The notes beneath the pieces were generated by a model. The model had not been told where the DNA came from, made no database searches, and saw only the letters and a program-made list of their open reading frames with translations. Positions 16,823 to 26,500 of a DNA stretch of 64,000 nt are shown one piece after another. Every line of letters begins with the position of its first letter. Position 1 is the stretch's first letter. Both the position numbers and the translations under genes were made by a program. Source of the stretch: Micromonospora pisi (GTDB lineage Bacteria; Actinomycetota; Actinomycetes; Mycobacteriales; Micromonosporaceae); assembly GCF_003633685.1 (NCBI RefSeq), contig NZ_RBKT01000001.1:1550001-1614000 (forward strand), in the 5' to 3' direction.

Positions 16823-17773
16823 TCAGGGCAGCCGCGAGGTCCACAGCAGACTCATCGCCGCCGCGCACAGCGCGAACAGCAACGCCACCCCGGCGTACCA
16901 CTGGGTGACCTCACGGGGTTCGGTCCGGAACCCGATCGAACTCCCCATGTCCTGGTAGACCTGCTTCAGCTCGGTGACCGACGCGGCCTCGTAGAAGAAG
17001 CCCTGGGTGGTCTCGGCGAGCTGCGCCAGGGCCATCCGGTCGACCGGTACCCGCTGGACCTGCCCGCCGATGTCGACCTGACCCGAGTCGGTGCCGAACG
17101 CGATCGTGGAGACCGGTACGTTCGCCGCCTGCGCCGCCGCAGCGGCCTCCTCCACCGACCGCCCGGCCGTCCGGAACCCGTCCGACAGCAGCACGATCCG
17201 GGCGGGTGGGATGCCCTGCGCACCGTCGGCCGGCACCGACCGGATCGCCTCCAGCGAGGTGAAGACCGCCTCGCCGGTCGCGGTCGCCTCGGCCAGCACC
17301 AGACCGTCGATCGCCTGGGTCACCGCCGAACGGTCCTTGCCCGGCGGCACCAGCACGTTCGCCGACTTGGCGAACGAAACCAACCCCAGGTTGTACGTCG
17401 GCGGCAGCTCGCCGACGAACTGCTTGGCCGCCTCCTGCGCCGCCTCCAACCGGTTCGGCGCGACATCGTCGGCCTCCATCGACAGCGACACGTCGATGGC
17501 GAGCATGATGGTGGCCCGCTCCAACGGCTCCTCGGTGTCGACCGACGGGCGCGCCATCGCGGTCGCCAGGATCGCCAGGCTCAGCAGGAAGGCGCTCGCC
17601 GCCGCGTGCCGGCGCCAGCCCAGCCCCTTCGGCGCGAGGCTGCGCAGCAGCTCCACATTGGTGAAACGGATCGCGTACTCGCGACGGCGCAACTGCCGCC
17701 ACACGTACGCCCCGGCGACGGCGAGCACCGGCAGCAGCGCCAGCAGCCACCACGGTTGCAAGAAACGAATCAT
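16823..17773 (-). CDS. VWA domain membrane protein (BatA-like)
   Basis: 316 residues. There is an N-terminal membrane segment (PWWLLALLPVLAVAGAYVW), a second helix near residue 60-75, then a von Willebrand A domain with the MIDAS motif Asp94-Val-Ser96-Leu-Ser98 and later metal residues (ATATGEAVFTSL, LLSDGFRTAG). A C-terminal membrane helix (WYAGVALLFALCAAAMSLL) closes the protein. This is the classic BatA/Bat layout. It is the last gene of the moxR-DUF58-VWA operon, with a 4-nt ATGA overlap with the DUF58 gene. It likely works with the MoxR chaperone ATPase in maturing an envelope complex. Confidence 0.9.
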   Translation of the reverse strand: MIRFLQPWWLLALLPVLAVAGAYVWRQLRRREYAIRFTNVELLRSLAPKGLGWRRHAAASAFLLSLAILATAMARPSVDTEEPLERATIMLAIDVSLSMEADDVAPNRLEAAQEAAKQFVGELPPTYNLGLVSFAKSANVLVPPGKDRSAVTQAIDGLVLAEATATGEAVFTSLEAIRSVPADGAQGIPPARIVLLSDGFRTAGRSVEEAAAAAQAANVPVSTIAFGTDSGQVDIGGQVQRVPVDRMALAQLAETTQGFFYEAASVTELKQVYQDMGSSIGFRTEPREVTQWYAGVALLFALCAAAMSLLWTSRLP

Positions 17774-18774
17774 CGCGTCGTCCCCCTGGTACGTGCGTGC
17801 CGCTGCGCGGCGACAAAACGCACCATGTCCAGCAGCCAGTCTGAGTCGGTCCGCAGCCGCAGGTGCGCCGCACCGGCGGCGCGCAGCTGATGGGCGATCG
17901 CCGCCCGTTGGGCCGACGCGGCGTCGGCGTACCGCTGCCGCAGTCGGGGATCGGCGGTCTGCACCTCGTGCAGCGCACCGGTTTCCGGGTCGACCAACGC
18001 GAGCACCCCGACATCGGGCAGCTCCAGCTCACGCGGATCGACCACCTCGATCGCCAGCACGTCGTGCCGGACGGCCAGCTTGCGTACCGGCCGCCCCCAC
18101 TGCTCCGGCGGCGCCAGGAAGTCGGAGATCACCACCGCCACGCCGCGCCGTCGCGGCGGGCGGTTGAGCATGTCGACCAGGGCGCCGAGATCACTGCGGC
18201 CGGGCCGGATCTCGGTGGCCGCGATCGCCCGCAACAACCCCTGCGCCTCCTTGCGGCCAGGCCGGGCCGGCAACCGGAGCACGCCCGGCCGCGCGCTGGC
18301 CAGACCGGTCCCGGTACGGGAGGCACCGCCCACGCCACCGCTGCCGACCACCGCGCCGATCCGGTTCCCACCCCGTACGGTCAGGTGCACCATCGCCGCC
18401 GCGGCGGCGACCACGAGGTCGCGCTTGAGCCACTGTCCGGTCCCGAAGTCGAGGCTGGCCGAGAGGTCCACCGCCATCCAGGTCTCCAACTCCCGGTCGG
18501 CGACCGTCCGGCGCACGTGCGGCGTGGTGGTACGTGCCGTCACCGGCCAGTCCATCCGGCGTACGTCGTCACCGGGGCGGTACTCCCGGGACTCCCCCGC
18601 CTCGCTACCCGGCCCCGGCAGCAGGCCCGCGTAGTCCCCCTGAAGGAGACCGTCGAGTTTGCGGGTGACCAGCAGTTGCAACCGCGACAGCACGGCCTCG
18701 GCACGGCCCGAGGTGGCGTCGGAGGTCGCCGGTCCGACGCCGGGGAACCGGGCCCGGTCGGCGGCAGGCGTCAC
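17770..18774 (-). CDS. DUF58 domain protein
   Basis: 334 residues, GTG start overlapping the moxR stop as GTGA. The DUF58 signature is clear: GESREYRPGDDVRRMDWPVT, followed by a VWA-like fold with DLSASLDFGTG and VAVVISDFLAPPEQWG. DUF58 proteins are the constant middle partner of MoxR ATPases and VWA proteins. The protein is cytoplasmic here (no membrane segment). Its biochemical role is not established. Confidence 0.92.
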   Translation of the reverse strand: MTPAADRARFPGVGPATSDATSGRAEAVLSRLQLLVTRKLDGLLQGDYAGLLPGPGSEAGESREYRPGDDVRRMDWPVTARTTTPHVRRTVADRELETWMAVDLSASLDFGTGQWLKRDLVVAAAAAMVHLTVRGGNRIGAVVGSGGVGGASRTGTGLASARPGVLRLPARPGRKEAQGLLRAIAATEIRPGRSDLGALVDMLNRPPRRRGVAVVISDFLAPPEQWGRPVRKLAVRHDVLAIEVVDPRELELPDVGVLALVDPETGALHEVQTADPRLRQRYADAASAQRAAIAHQLRAAGAAHLRLRTDSDWLLDMVRFVAAQRHARTRGTTR

Positions 18775-19877
18775 GGCCGTCCCGGCCAGGCGGCGGCCGG
18801 TTGCACGGGGGTGGGCGACACCGGCGCGGCATTCTGCCGGGGTGCCACCGAGGGCAGCGGGATGGTGGACATCACCCTGCCGACGATGTGGTCCGCGGGT
18901 ACGTCGTCAGCGAGCGCGTCGTAGCTGAGCACCAGCCGGTGCCGCAGGATGTCCGGGGCGATGTCCTGTACGTCCTGGGGCAGCGCGTAGTCCCGCCCGC
19001 GCAGCAGTGCCAACGCCCGGGTGGCCCGGACGATGCCGAGCGAGGCGCGTGGGCTGGCCCCGTACTGGATGAGCTGGGCCACGTCCGGCATCCCGTGCTC
19101 GGCCGGGGAGCGGGTGGCGAGGACCAGCCGTACCGTGTAGTCGACCAGGGCGTTGTGTACGAACACCTGGTCGGCCTTGCGTTGCAGGGCGATCAGTTCG
19201 GTCGGGCTGAACACCGGCACCGGCTCGGGCGCGCTGACCCCCATCCGGTAGACGATCTCGCGTTCCTCGGCGTCGGTCGGATAGCCGACCAGGATCTTCA
19301 TCAGGAACCGGTCCCGCTGCGCCTCGGGCAGCGGATAGACCCCCTCCTGCTCGATCGGGTTCTGGGTCGCCATGACCAGGAACGGGTTCGGCACCCGGTG
19401 GGTCTGGCCGCCGATCGAGACCTGCTGTTCCGACATCACCTCCAGCAGGGCCGACTGCACCTTGGCCGGCGCACGGTTGATCTCGTCGGCGAGCAGGAAG
19501 TTGACGAAGACCGGACCGAGTTCGACGTCGAACTTCTCGCTCGACTGCCGGTAGATCCGGGTCCCGACGATGTCCGCCGGCACCAGGTCCGGGGTGAACT
19601 GCACCCGGGAGAAGGTGCCTCCGACGACCTTGGCGAGGGTCTCCACCGCCAGCGTCTTCGCCACTCCGGGCACCCCCTCCAGGAGGCAGTGGCCGCGGGC
19701 GAGCAGGGCGACGAACATCCGCTCCACCATCCGGTCCTGGCCCACAATCACCCGCTTGACCTCGAACAACGCGCGTTCGAGCAGGGTCGCGTCCTCCGCC
19801 GGGGTGCTCCCGGTGGTGGTGCCGCCGGTGGCGGATTCGGTCGGTGTCGGGGCGTCGGGCGTGGTCGGCTGGGCCAC
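18771..19877 (-). CDS. MoxR family AAA+ ATPase
   Basis: 368 residues from GTG 19877 behind GGAGG; the longer open frame upstream has no ribosome site. The first 35 residues are a Pro/Thr-rich tail. Walker A is EGVPGVAKT, Walker B is FLLADEINRAPAK, and sensor 1 is ATQNPIEQEGVYPLPEAQRDRF, followed by the arginine finger and C-terminal lid. MoxR ATPases act as chaperones that remodel or insert metal into VWA-domain partners. Both overlapping downstream genes (DUF58, VWA) are the standard partners, so this is one operon. Confidence 0.94.
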   Translation of the reverse strand: MAQPTTPDAPTPTESATGGTTTGSTPAEDATLLERALFEVKRVIVGQDRMVERMFVALLARGHCLLEGVPGVAKTLAVETLAKVVGGTFSRVQFTPDLVPADIVGTRIYRQSSEKFDVELGPVFVNFLLADEINRAPAKVQSALLEVMSEQQVSIGGQTHRVPNPFLVMATQNPIEQEGVYPLPEAQRDRFLMKILVGYPTDAEEREIVYRMGVSAPEPVPVFSPTELIALQRKADQVFVHNALVDYTVRLVLATRSPAEHGMPDVAQLIQYGASPRASLGIVRATRALALLRGRDYALPQDVQDIAPDILRHRLVLSYDALADDVPADHIVGRVMSTIPLPSVAPRQNAAPVSPTPVQPAAAWPGRP

Positions 19878-20232
19878 CGGTCCTCCACAGCGGGGTCGCG
19901 TGATCGAAAATGTCGGCGAGGCAGTCCGCCCTCCCTCGGCCGGACTGCCGCACCAAGCCTCGCACGTCCGGCTGAGAAGCCGGGTGGCGAGAACACCATT
20001 TATCACGTGGCCGCCCCCGGCGCGACCGCATCGCTACGCCGGGGACGGCTCTCGGCGTACGGCGGCGACAACATGAAACGTCGCTCGTGGGTAGACACGA
20101 CCCGGCGGGTGACGTGTACGATTCAGCCGTCGCCGGGCGGCTCCCCCCGTGGTCGCCCGGCGCTCAACTGCCCGTGTCGACCCCGGGTGCCTCCTGCGGA
20201 ACCGCGTGTTTCGACCTCCGTACACTCGCCGG
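19878..20232. promoter_or_regulatory. Divergent intergenic region, moxR operon and small Cys protein
   Basis: 355 nt with no gene seen. On the plus strand TACACT at 20221-20226 lies 6 nt before the GTG of the next gene, fitting a leaderless promoter. The minus side should carry the moxR promoter, but no clear pair of boxes stands out. Confidence 0.4.
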
Positions 20233-20463
20233 GTGACCGACTCCGACCCGCTCCCGACCACTCCGGTCTGTTCGGCACGGGGTTGCCGGGCGCCCGCGAT
20301 CTGGGCCCTGCGTTGGAACAATCCCCGGTTGCACGACCCGGAGCGGCGTAAGACCTGGCTCGCCTGCGCGGAGCATCGGCAGAGTCTCGGCGATTTTCTG
20401 GACGCCCGCGGTTTCCTCCGCGAGGTGGCATCAATGGACCAATCGCCTACGCTCGACCCGTGA
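20233..20463 (+). CDS. Small cysteine/histidine protein, conserved in actinobacteria
   Basis: 76 residues from GTG 20233; the longer frame from 20149 lacks a ribosome site, while TACACT just upstream suggests a leaderless start here. It contains VCSARGCRAPAIWALRWNNP and TWLACAEHRQSLGDFLDARGFLRE. The C-x4-C and C-x2-H pairs could bind zinc. Relatives are sometimes labelled acetone carboxylase in databases, which I regard as a wrong transfer because the protein is far too short. It lies upstream of the two bPH2 membrane proteins on the same strand. Confidence 0.7.
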   Translation: MTDSDPLPTTPVCSARGCRAPAIWALRWNNPRLHDPERRKTWLACAEHRQSLGDFLDARGFLREVASMDQSPTLDP

Positions 20464-20533
20464 GCGAGCGAAGCGATCTCCGCTGTAGTGGTGTCCCGGT
20501 TCGCGGCGTCCACCCGCGACGCGGGGTGACCAG

Positions 20534-21109
<576 letters not shown>

Positions 21110-21137
21110 CCATCCGCGGGTACCGGGGGCACGGCCG

Positions 21138-22604
21138 GTGACCGAGCCACCCGCGCCGGGCAGTCCGGCCGCCCAGCCGCCCCCCACCCAACCACCGGCC
21201 GGCCAACCACCGGCCGTCGAGCCACCAGCCGGCCAACCACAGCCCGTCGAGCCACCAGCCGGCCAGCCACCAGCCGTCGAGCCACCGGCCGGCCAGCCAC
21301 CAGCCGTCGAGCCCCGGAAGAGGCTGCATCCGCTGAGCCCGCTGCTGCACGGCGCCAACTCTCTCGTCGTGATCATCGCGGCGCTCTCCTGGCAGACCCT
21401 CGGCCGGGTGGGGATCGGCTGGTACGCCGCCCTGGTCACGGTGCTGCTGCTCGGCGTCGTCGTCCTGTCGCTGGTCAGCTGGTACAACACCGGTTACCAC
21501 GTGGTCGGCCGGGAGCTGCGGATCCACGAAGGGCTGCTGTGGCGACGTACCCGGGCCATCCCGCTGGAGCGGCTGCAGTCCGTCGAAGTGGTCCGCCCCC
21601 TGCTGGCGCAACTCAGCGGCCTGGCCGAACTGCGTCTGGAGGTGGTCGGCGGCGGCAAGACCGAGGCACCTCTGGCGTACGTCGCGGTGGCCGACGCGGT
21701 GGCACTGCGCGAGCGCCTGCTCGGCCTCGCCGCCCGTACTCCACCGTCGACCCCGTCCGGTGACGGTCGGGTCGAGGCCCCCGTCCCGGGCGAGCTGAAC
21801 CGTCGGCACCTGCTCTCGGTCGCGAACCGGGACCTGCTGGTCAGCCAACTGCTCACCCCGCAGGCGCTGCTGCTGCCGTTCGGCGTCGCCTTCGTCGTGG
21901 TCCAGTTCCTCTCCGCCGGGTCCTGGTCGTTCATCGCGGTCGCCAGCACCCTGACCGCGATGGCGGGCGTGCTGCTCCAGCCGCTGCGCCGGGTGCTCGC
22001 GGACTGGAACTTCCAGCTCGGCCGGGACGAGGCCGGGCTCCGCGTACGACACGGTCTGCTGGAGACCCGCGCGCAGACGGTGCCGTTGGACCGGGTCCAG
22101 GCGGTCGGGGTGACCTGGCCGCTGCTGTGGCGGGTGAAGGGCTGGCTCCGGCTGCGACTGGAGGTGGCCGGCTTCTCCACCGACGCGGACGCGGTCAACC
22201 GGGCGGACCAGCTGATGCCCGTGGGTGACCCGGACACCGCGCAACGGGTCATGGCCGAGGTGCTGCCGGGCGTGGATCTCACCATGACACTCCCCCCGCC
22301 GCCCCGGCGGGCCCGGTGGGTGCACCCGCTGGCGCAGCCGGTGCTCGGTGCCGGCCTGAGCGAACAGGTGTTCGCGGTCCGGCAGGGGCTGCTGACCCGG
22401 CAACTCGTCGTGGTGCCGTACGCCCGGATCCAGAGCGTCCGGGTGGTTCAGGGGCCGTTGCAGCGCCGGCTGCGGTTGGCCACGGTGCACGCCGACACGG
22501 CGGGCGGGCCGGGCGCGGCGGCGCAGGACCGGGACATCGCCGAGGCGTGGGCGTTGGCGGCCGAACTGACCGCCCGCGCACGGGCGGCCCGGACGCCCCG
22601 CTGA
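21138..22604 (+). CDS. bPH2 (YdbT-like) membrane protein with proline-rich N-terminus
   Basis: 488 residues from GTG 21138. The first 58 residues are a repeated P-P-A-G-Q-P / A-V-E-P linker. Three PH-like units then follow, each with the motif of the upstream gene: LRIHEGLLWRRTRAIPLERLQSVEV, then LRVRHGLLETRAQTVPLDRVQAVGV, then FAVRQGLLTRQLVVVPYARIQSVRV. Paired membrane helices separate them (SLVVIIAALSWQ, ALVTVLLLGVVVLSLV, LLLPFGVAFVVVQF). It is most likely partnered with the YdbS-like protein 28 nt upstream. Confidence 0.88.
   Translation: MTEPPAPGSPAAQPPPTQPPAGQPPAVEPPAGQPQPVEPPAGQPPAVEPPAGQPPAVEPRKRLHPLSPLLHGANSLVVIIAALSWQTLGRVGIGWYAALVTVLLLGVVVLSLVSWYNTGYHVVGRELRIHEGLLWRRTRAIPLERLQSVEVVRPLLAQLSGLAELRLEVVGGGKTEAPLAYVAVADAVALRERLLGLAARTPPSTPSGDGRVEAPVPGELNRRHLLSVANRDLLVSQLLTPQALLLPFGVAFVVVQFLSAGSWSFIAVASTLTAMAGVLLQPLRRVLADWNFQLGRDEAGLRVRHGLLETRAQTVPLDRVQAVGVTWPLLWRVKGWLRLRLEVAGFSTDADAVNRADQLMPVGDPDTAQRVMAEVLPGVDLTMTLPPPPRRARWVHPLAQPVLGAGLSEQVFAVRQGLLTRQLVVVPYARIQSVRVVQGPLQRRLRLATVHADTAGGPGAAAQDRDIAEAWALAAELTARARAARTPR
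21192..21311 (+). repeat. Four 30-bp tandem repeats in the YdbT-like gene
   Basis: Unit of the form CCACCRGCCGGCCARCCACC then RGCCGTCGAG, repeated four times with a few substitutions. The 30-bp length keeps frame and encodes PPAGQPPAVE-type decapeptides. Confidence 0.85.
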
Positions 22605-22686
22605 ACCCCGCCGCGCCGACCCGCCGGCCACGGGTGGCCGGGTCATGCCGATCATCCGGCGGCGGCACAGGCCCTAAGCTGCACCC

Positions 22687-23091
22687 ATGGAGCAACCGCC
22701 GGATCCCGGCTTCGCACCCGGTCTGACCGCCCGGGTTGAACTCACCGTCAGCGACACCGACACCGCCCTGGCGGTGGGTTCGGGTGACGTGCCGGTGCTG
22801 GGTACGCCCCGGGTGCTCGCGCTCGCCGAGGCAGCCACGGTCGCCGCGACCGCCACCCGACTGCTGCCCGGGATGACCACCGTCGGTCTGCGGGTGGAGC
22901 TCGACCACACGATGCCGACCCCGGTCGGGCGGACGGTCGTCGCCCAGGCCTGGCTGACCGAGGTGACCGGCCGGCGGCTGCACTTCGACGTGAGCGTCAC
23001 CGACGGCTCGACCATGGTGGCGCAGGGGCGGGTGGAACGGGCACTGGTCGACCGGCACCGGTTCGTGGAAAGGGCGTCACGGACACCATGA
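22687..23091 (+). CDS. Hotdog-fold thioesterase, FlK-like
   Basis: 134 residues. GLTARVELTVSDTDTALAVGSGDVPVLGTPRVLALAEAA is the N-terminal half of the fluoroacetyl-CoA thioesterase-type hotdog family; GLRVELDHTMPTPVGRTV and LHFDVSVTDG follow. It should hydrolyse an acyl-CoA thioester. Specificity for fluoroacetyl-CoA is not implied, since the family is broad in actinobacteria. Its stop overlaps the MBL hydrolase start by ATGA, so the two are translationally coupled. Confidence 0.82.
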   Translation: MEQPPDPGFAPGLTARVELTVSDTDTALAVGSGDVPVLGTPRVLALAEAATVAATATRLLPGMTTVGLRVELDHTMPTPVGRTVVAQAWLTEVTGRRLHFDVSVTDGSTMVAQGRVERALVDRHRFVERASRTP

Positions 23092-23918
23092 GCATCGGAT
23101 TCGACGAGGTCGGCGAGCGGGTCTACCTGCTGCGCCATCCCGTACTCGACGTCAACGTGACCCTCGTCGTCGGCGACGACAGGGCGCTGCTGGTCGACAC
23201 GCTGTCGACCGCGACCCAGGCCGCCGAACTGGCCGTCGCCGTACGAGCGCTCACTGGCCACCCGTGGATCCTGGTCAACACCCACCACCACTTCGACCAC
23301 TGCTTCGGCAACGCCACCCTGGTCGGGGAGGTGACCGGGCCGGTCTACGCGCACACGGCCGCCGCGGCCCGGTTACGCGACCAGCCGGAACTGGTCCGCC
23401 AGCAGGCGTACGACGAGATGCGCGACCGGGAGCCGGCGCTCGCCGAGGAGTTGACCCGCACCACCATCCTCGCCCCGACGCACACGGTCCACCTGGAGTC
23501 CACCCTGGATCTCGGTGGGCGGACGGTGGTCCTGCGGCACCTCGGGCGCGGCCACACCGACGGCGACCTGGTGGTGCAGGTGCCCGACGCCGACCTGCTG
23601 GTCGCCGGGGACCTGGTGGAGTCGAGCGGGCCGCCGTCGTTCGACGACAGCTACCCCCTGGAGTGGCCGGAGACGGTGGCGGAGCTGCTCCGGCTGACCA
23701 CCCCGAACACCGTGACCGTGCCCGGACACGGCCCGGTCTTCGACACCGACCAGGTACGCGCGCAGCACGAGCAGCTCGCCACGCTCGCCTGGTTGATCCG
23801 CGACGGACACGCCGACGGCGCGCCGGCCGAGCGGGTCGCCGCCCGGGCACCGTTCGGCCCGGAGGTGACCCTGCCCGCCATCCGTCTCGGTTACGCGGAG
23901 CTCGGCGGCGACACCTGA
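23088..23918 (+). CDS. Metallo-beta-lactamase fold hydrolase
   Basis: 276 residues. The metal site is intact: HHHFDH in NTHHHFDHCFGN, a histidine in GRGHTDGD, the aspartate in LLVAGDLVESSG and the final histidine in VPGHGPV. This is the broad quinoprotein-relay/SoxH-like MBL group. There is no signal peptide, so it is cytoplasmic. Coupling to the thioesterase gene (4-nt overlap) suggests both act on thioester or acyl metabolites, which is inference. The 3' end overlaps the convergent kinase gene by 28 nt. Confidence 0.88.
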   Translation: MSIGFDEVGERVYLLRHPVLDVNVTLVVGDDRALLVDTLSTATQAAELAVAVRALTGHPWILVNTHHHFDHCFGNATLVGEVTGPVYAHTAAAARLRDQPELVRQQAYDEMRDREPALAEELTRTTILAPTHTVHLESTLDLGGRTVVLRHLGRGHTDGDLVVQVPDADLLVAGDLVESSGPPSFDDSYPLEWPETVAELLRLTTPNTVTVPGHGPVFDTDQVRAQHEQLATLAWLIRDGHADGAPAERVAARAPFGPEVTLPAIRLGYAELGGDT

Positions 23919-24868
23919 TCCCGGCCCCGGATCGGGGTGGGGAAGCGGGCGGCCACCTGCTCCCGGGTGGGCATCGCGACCGCCGCGCCCGGTGCCTCGC
24001 AGACCAGCCCGGCGACGCGCAGGGCGTACGTCACCCGTTCCGGCCAGTCCTCCGGGGCCGGTGGCCCGGTCAGGAGCAGGTCGGCGATGAGCGCGCCCAT
24101 CACCGAGTCACCGGCGCCGGTGGCGTCGACCGCGTTGACCACCGGCGCGGGCACCCGGACCGGGGCTTCCCCCGTCCCGGCCGAGACCAGCGCGCCGGTA
24201 GGCCCCTGGGTGATCACCACGGCGGCGGCGCCGAGCGTGCGCAGCCGCTGCGCGACCCGCTCCAGCGGTTCGCCGGGATAGAGCAGTTCGGCGTCGGCGG
24301 CGCTCAGTTTGACCAGGTCGGCGCTGGCCGCGAACTCGGCGACCAGGGCACGCAGCCGGTCCATCGCGGCCGCGTCGGGCAGCAGCCGGGGGCGTACGTT
24401 CGGGTCGAAGACGCGCCGGCCGGTGGTGAGCGACCAGGCCCGCCGGGCGGCGGCGAGTACCGGGGCGCGGAGCAGGGCGATCGAGCCGCAGTAGAGCACG
24501 GACGCCGCACGGATCAGTTCCTGGTCGAGGGCGTCAGCCTCCAGCAGGCCGTACGACGGGGGTTCGCCGTAGAAGCGGAAGTCGGGTTCGGCACCGGCGA
24601 AGGTCGCCACGGCCAGCGCGGTCGGCGCCGGTACGGTGACCACCCCGCGCTGTCCCACCCCGGCGTCGGCGAGCAGGGCGCGGATCCGCCCGGCGAGTAC
24701 GTCGTCTCCGAGTGATCCGACGAACTCCACGGCCGAGCCGAGCCGGGCCGCCCCGACGGCGACGTTGAGCGGCGCGCCACCGATCATCTGCCGGTAGACC
24801 GGTTCCCCGTCGACCTGCCCGTCGAGGAGGTCGACCAGCGCCTCGCCGATCACCACCGCGTACCCCAT
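23891..24868 (-). CDS. PfkB family carbohydrate kinase
   Basis: 325 residues. It starts MGYAVVIGEALVDLL and has the N-terminal substrate motif GGAPLNVAVGAARLG. The C-terminal PfkB signature with catalytic base is DATGAGDSVMGALI, with ATP-site ITQGPTGALV before it. The GGAPLNVAVG-type sequence is typical of fructokinases, but ribose or other sugar kinases remain possible. It is not flanked by a transporter or sugar regulator. It converges on the MBL gene with a 28-nt overlap. Confidence 0.88.
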   Translation of the reverse strand: MGYAVVIGEALVDLLDGQVDGEPVYRQMIGGAPLNVAVGAARLGSAVEFVGSLGDDVLAGRIRALLADAGVGQRGVVTVPAPTALAVATFAGAEPDFRFYGEPPSYGLLEADALDQELIRAASVLYCGSIALLRAPVLAAARRAWSLTTGRRVFDPNVRPRLLPDAAAMDRLRALVAEFAASADLVKLSAADAELLYPGEPLERVAQRLRTLGAAAVVITQGPTGALVSAGTGEAPVRVPAPVVNAVDATGAGDSVMGALIADLLLTGPPAPEDWPERVTYALRVAGLVCEAPGAAVAMPTREQVAARFPTPIRGRDQVSPPSSA

Positions 24869-25312
24869 TCACTGCCCCCATCGCCGCCATGCCGCCCCGG
24901 TACGGGCTTTCGTCCGTGCACAGCATGCCGGTTGCCTCGACCAGCGGGTCGGGTCGGGTCGGATGTGAGTGGCCGACGGAGCCGGAGTGACGCCTCCCAC
25001 CTTCGATAGACATCTACCTATTGCCATGGGGTCCTCATCCGTGGTGCACTGGCGCGTACCGGGACAGCGCGGGGGCTAACGCGCCGTGCCGGATGCCGCA
25101 GGGGCCACGCGAGCAGCAGACCCGTCCGTGATCGGACCGGGCGCCGCGTCGTCGCCTGCCCGCCACCTGGGACCTCAGCAGGGCGAGAGGGTTCGGCGAC
25201 ACCGCGCACAGGTCTGGCGACACCGCTCCCGCGCTCGCGGGACCCCACTGGTAGTCCGCAGCACCGGCGTACCCACCCGCCTGCGGATCTAGCCCGAAGT
25301 AAGGAGAACTCG
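24869..25312. promoter_or_regulatory. Intergenic region upstream of the LPMO gene
   Basis: 444 nt with no credible gene. It holds a short run of GTCGG repeats (24947-24961), two copies of GGCGACACCGC (around 25195 and 25217) and a small hairpin TCCCGCG-CT-CGCGGGA at 25227-25242. The AAGGAG ribosome site of the LPMO gene is at 25302-25307. The promoter itself could not be placed. Confidence 0.4.
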
Positions 25313-26404
25313 GTGAAACCCTTCCGCAGAGTCGTGGTGCTCGCCACCGCGGCCATGCTCACCGCCGGCGTCCTGACGGTGGTGACCCCCAACGCGGCGC
25401 TCGCCCACGGTGCCGCCATGGCACCCGGCAGCCGTACGTTCCTGTGCTGGAAGGACGGGCTCAGCCCGCGTGGCGACATCCAGCCGAACAACCCGGCCTG
25501 CGCGGCGGCGGTGAACCAGAGTGGGGCGAACTCGCTCTACAACTGGTTCAGCGTGCTGCGCTCCGACGCGGCCGGGCGGACCACCGGCTTCGTCGCTGAC
25601 GGGCAGCTCTGCAGCGGCGGCAACGCCAGCTTCAGCGGCTACAACCTGGCCCGTAACGACTGGCCGCTGACCCACCTGACCGCGGGCGGCAACTTCAACT
25701 TCAAGTACAGCAACTGGGCCCACCACCCCGGCACCTTCTACTTCTACGTCACGAAGAACAGTTGGAGCCCGACCCGACCACTGGCCTGGAGCGATCTCGA
25801 GGAGCCGTTCCTGACCGTGACCAACCCGCCGCAGAGCGGCGGGGTCGGCACCAACGAGGGCCACTACTACTTCAGCGGGCAGTTGCCGACCGGCAAGAGC
25901 GGTCGGCACATCATCTACTCCCGCTGGGTGCGCTCCGACAGCCAGGAGAACTTCTTCGGCTGCTCGGACGTGGTCTTCGACGGCGGCAACGGTGAGGTGA
26001 CCGGGGTGGGACCGGGTGGTTCCAACCCGCCGAACCCGACCACGCCGCCGCCGAACCCGACCACCCCGCCACCGAACCCGACCACCCCGCCGCCGGGCAA
26101 CGCGGGCTGCTCCGCCACCTACCGCACGACCGGTAGCTGGTCCGGTGGATTCCAGGGCGAGGTGACGGTCCGCAACACGGGCAGCTCCGCACTGAGTGGC
26201 TGGACCACCCGCTGGACCTGGGCGAACGGCCAGACGATCGGCAGCCTCTGGAACGGCAGCTTCACCCAGAGCGGGTCGACAGTGACCGTACGTAACGTCG
26301 CCCACAACGGGAACCTCGCCGCCAACGGCACCGCCACCTTCGGCTTCACCGGCAGCGCCGGCGCCACCAACACCGCCCCGACGGTGACCTGCACCAGTCC
26401 GTAG
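25313..26404 (+). CDS. Secreted AA10 lytic polysaccharide monooxygenase with CBM2
   Basis: 363 residues, GTG start behind AAGGAG. The signal peptide ends at ALA before His32, which becomes the mature N-terminal histidine of the copper histidine brace (HGAAMAPGSR). The second copper histidine is His137 or His138 in NWAHHPG. The AA10 domain runs to about residue 230 (NDWPLTH, FYFYVTKNSWSPT). Then come a PPNPTTPPP linker in three units and a C-terminal CBM2 (SWSGGFQGEVTVRNTG, W in SGWTTRWTWANGQTI). It oxidatively cleaves chitin or cellulose outside the cell; CBM2 favours cellulose but chitin is possible. Confidence 0.95.
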   Translation: MKPFRRVVVLATAAMLTAGVLTVVTPNAALAHGAAMAPGSRTFLCWKDGLSPRGDIQPNNPACAAAVNQSGANSLYNWFSVLRSDAAGRTTGFVADGQLCSGGNASFSGYNLARNDWPLTHLTAGGNFNFKYSNWAHHPGTFYFYVTKNSWSPTRPLAWSDLEEPFLTVTNPPQSGGVGTNEGHYYFSGQLPTGKSGRHIIYSRWVRSDSQENFFGCSDVVFDGGNGEVTGVGPGGSNPPNPTTPPPNPTTPPPNPTTPPPGNAGCSATYRTTGSWSGGFQGEVTVRNTGSSALSGWTTRWTWANGQTIGSLWNGSFTQSGSTVTVRNVAHNGNLAANGTATFGFTGSAGATNTAPTVTCTSP

Positions 26405-26422
26405 CTCCGCCCCACTGAAGCG

Positions 26423-26455
26423 GCCGGGCCCGACGCGTGACGCGTCGGGCCCGGC
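26423..26455. terminator. Bidirectional terminator between the LPMO and asnB genes
   Basis: A 15-bp perfect stem (GCCGGGCCCGACGCG with its complement) and 3-nt loop, 19 nt after the LPMO stop and between two convergent genes. Confidence 0.85.
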
Positions 26456-26500
26456 TCGGTGTGCGTGCTCCGGCCCGTACGGCCGGTCGTGGTGCGGTGC

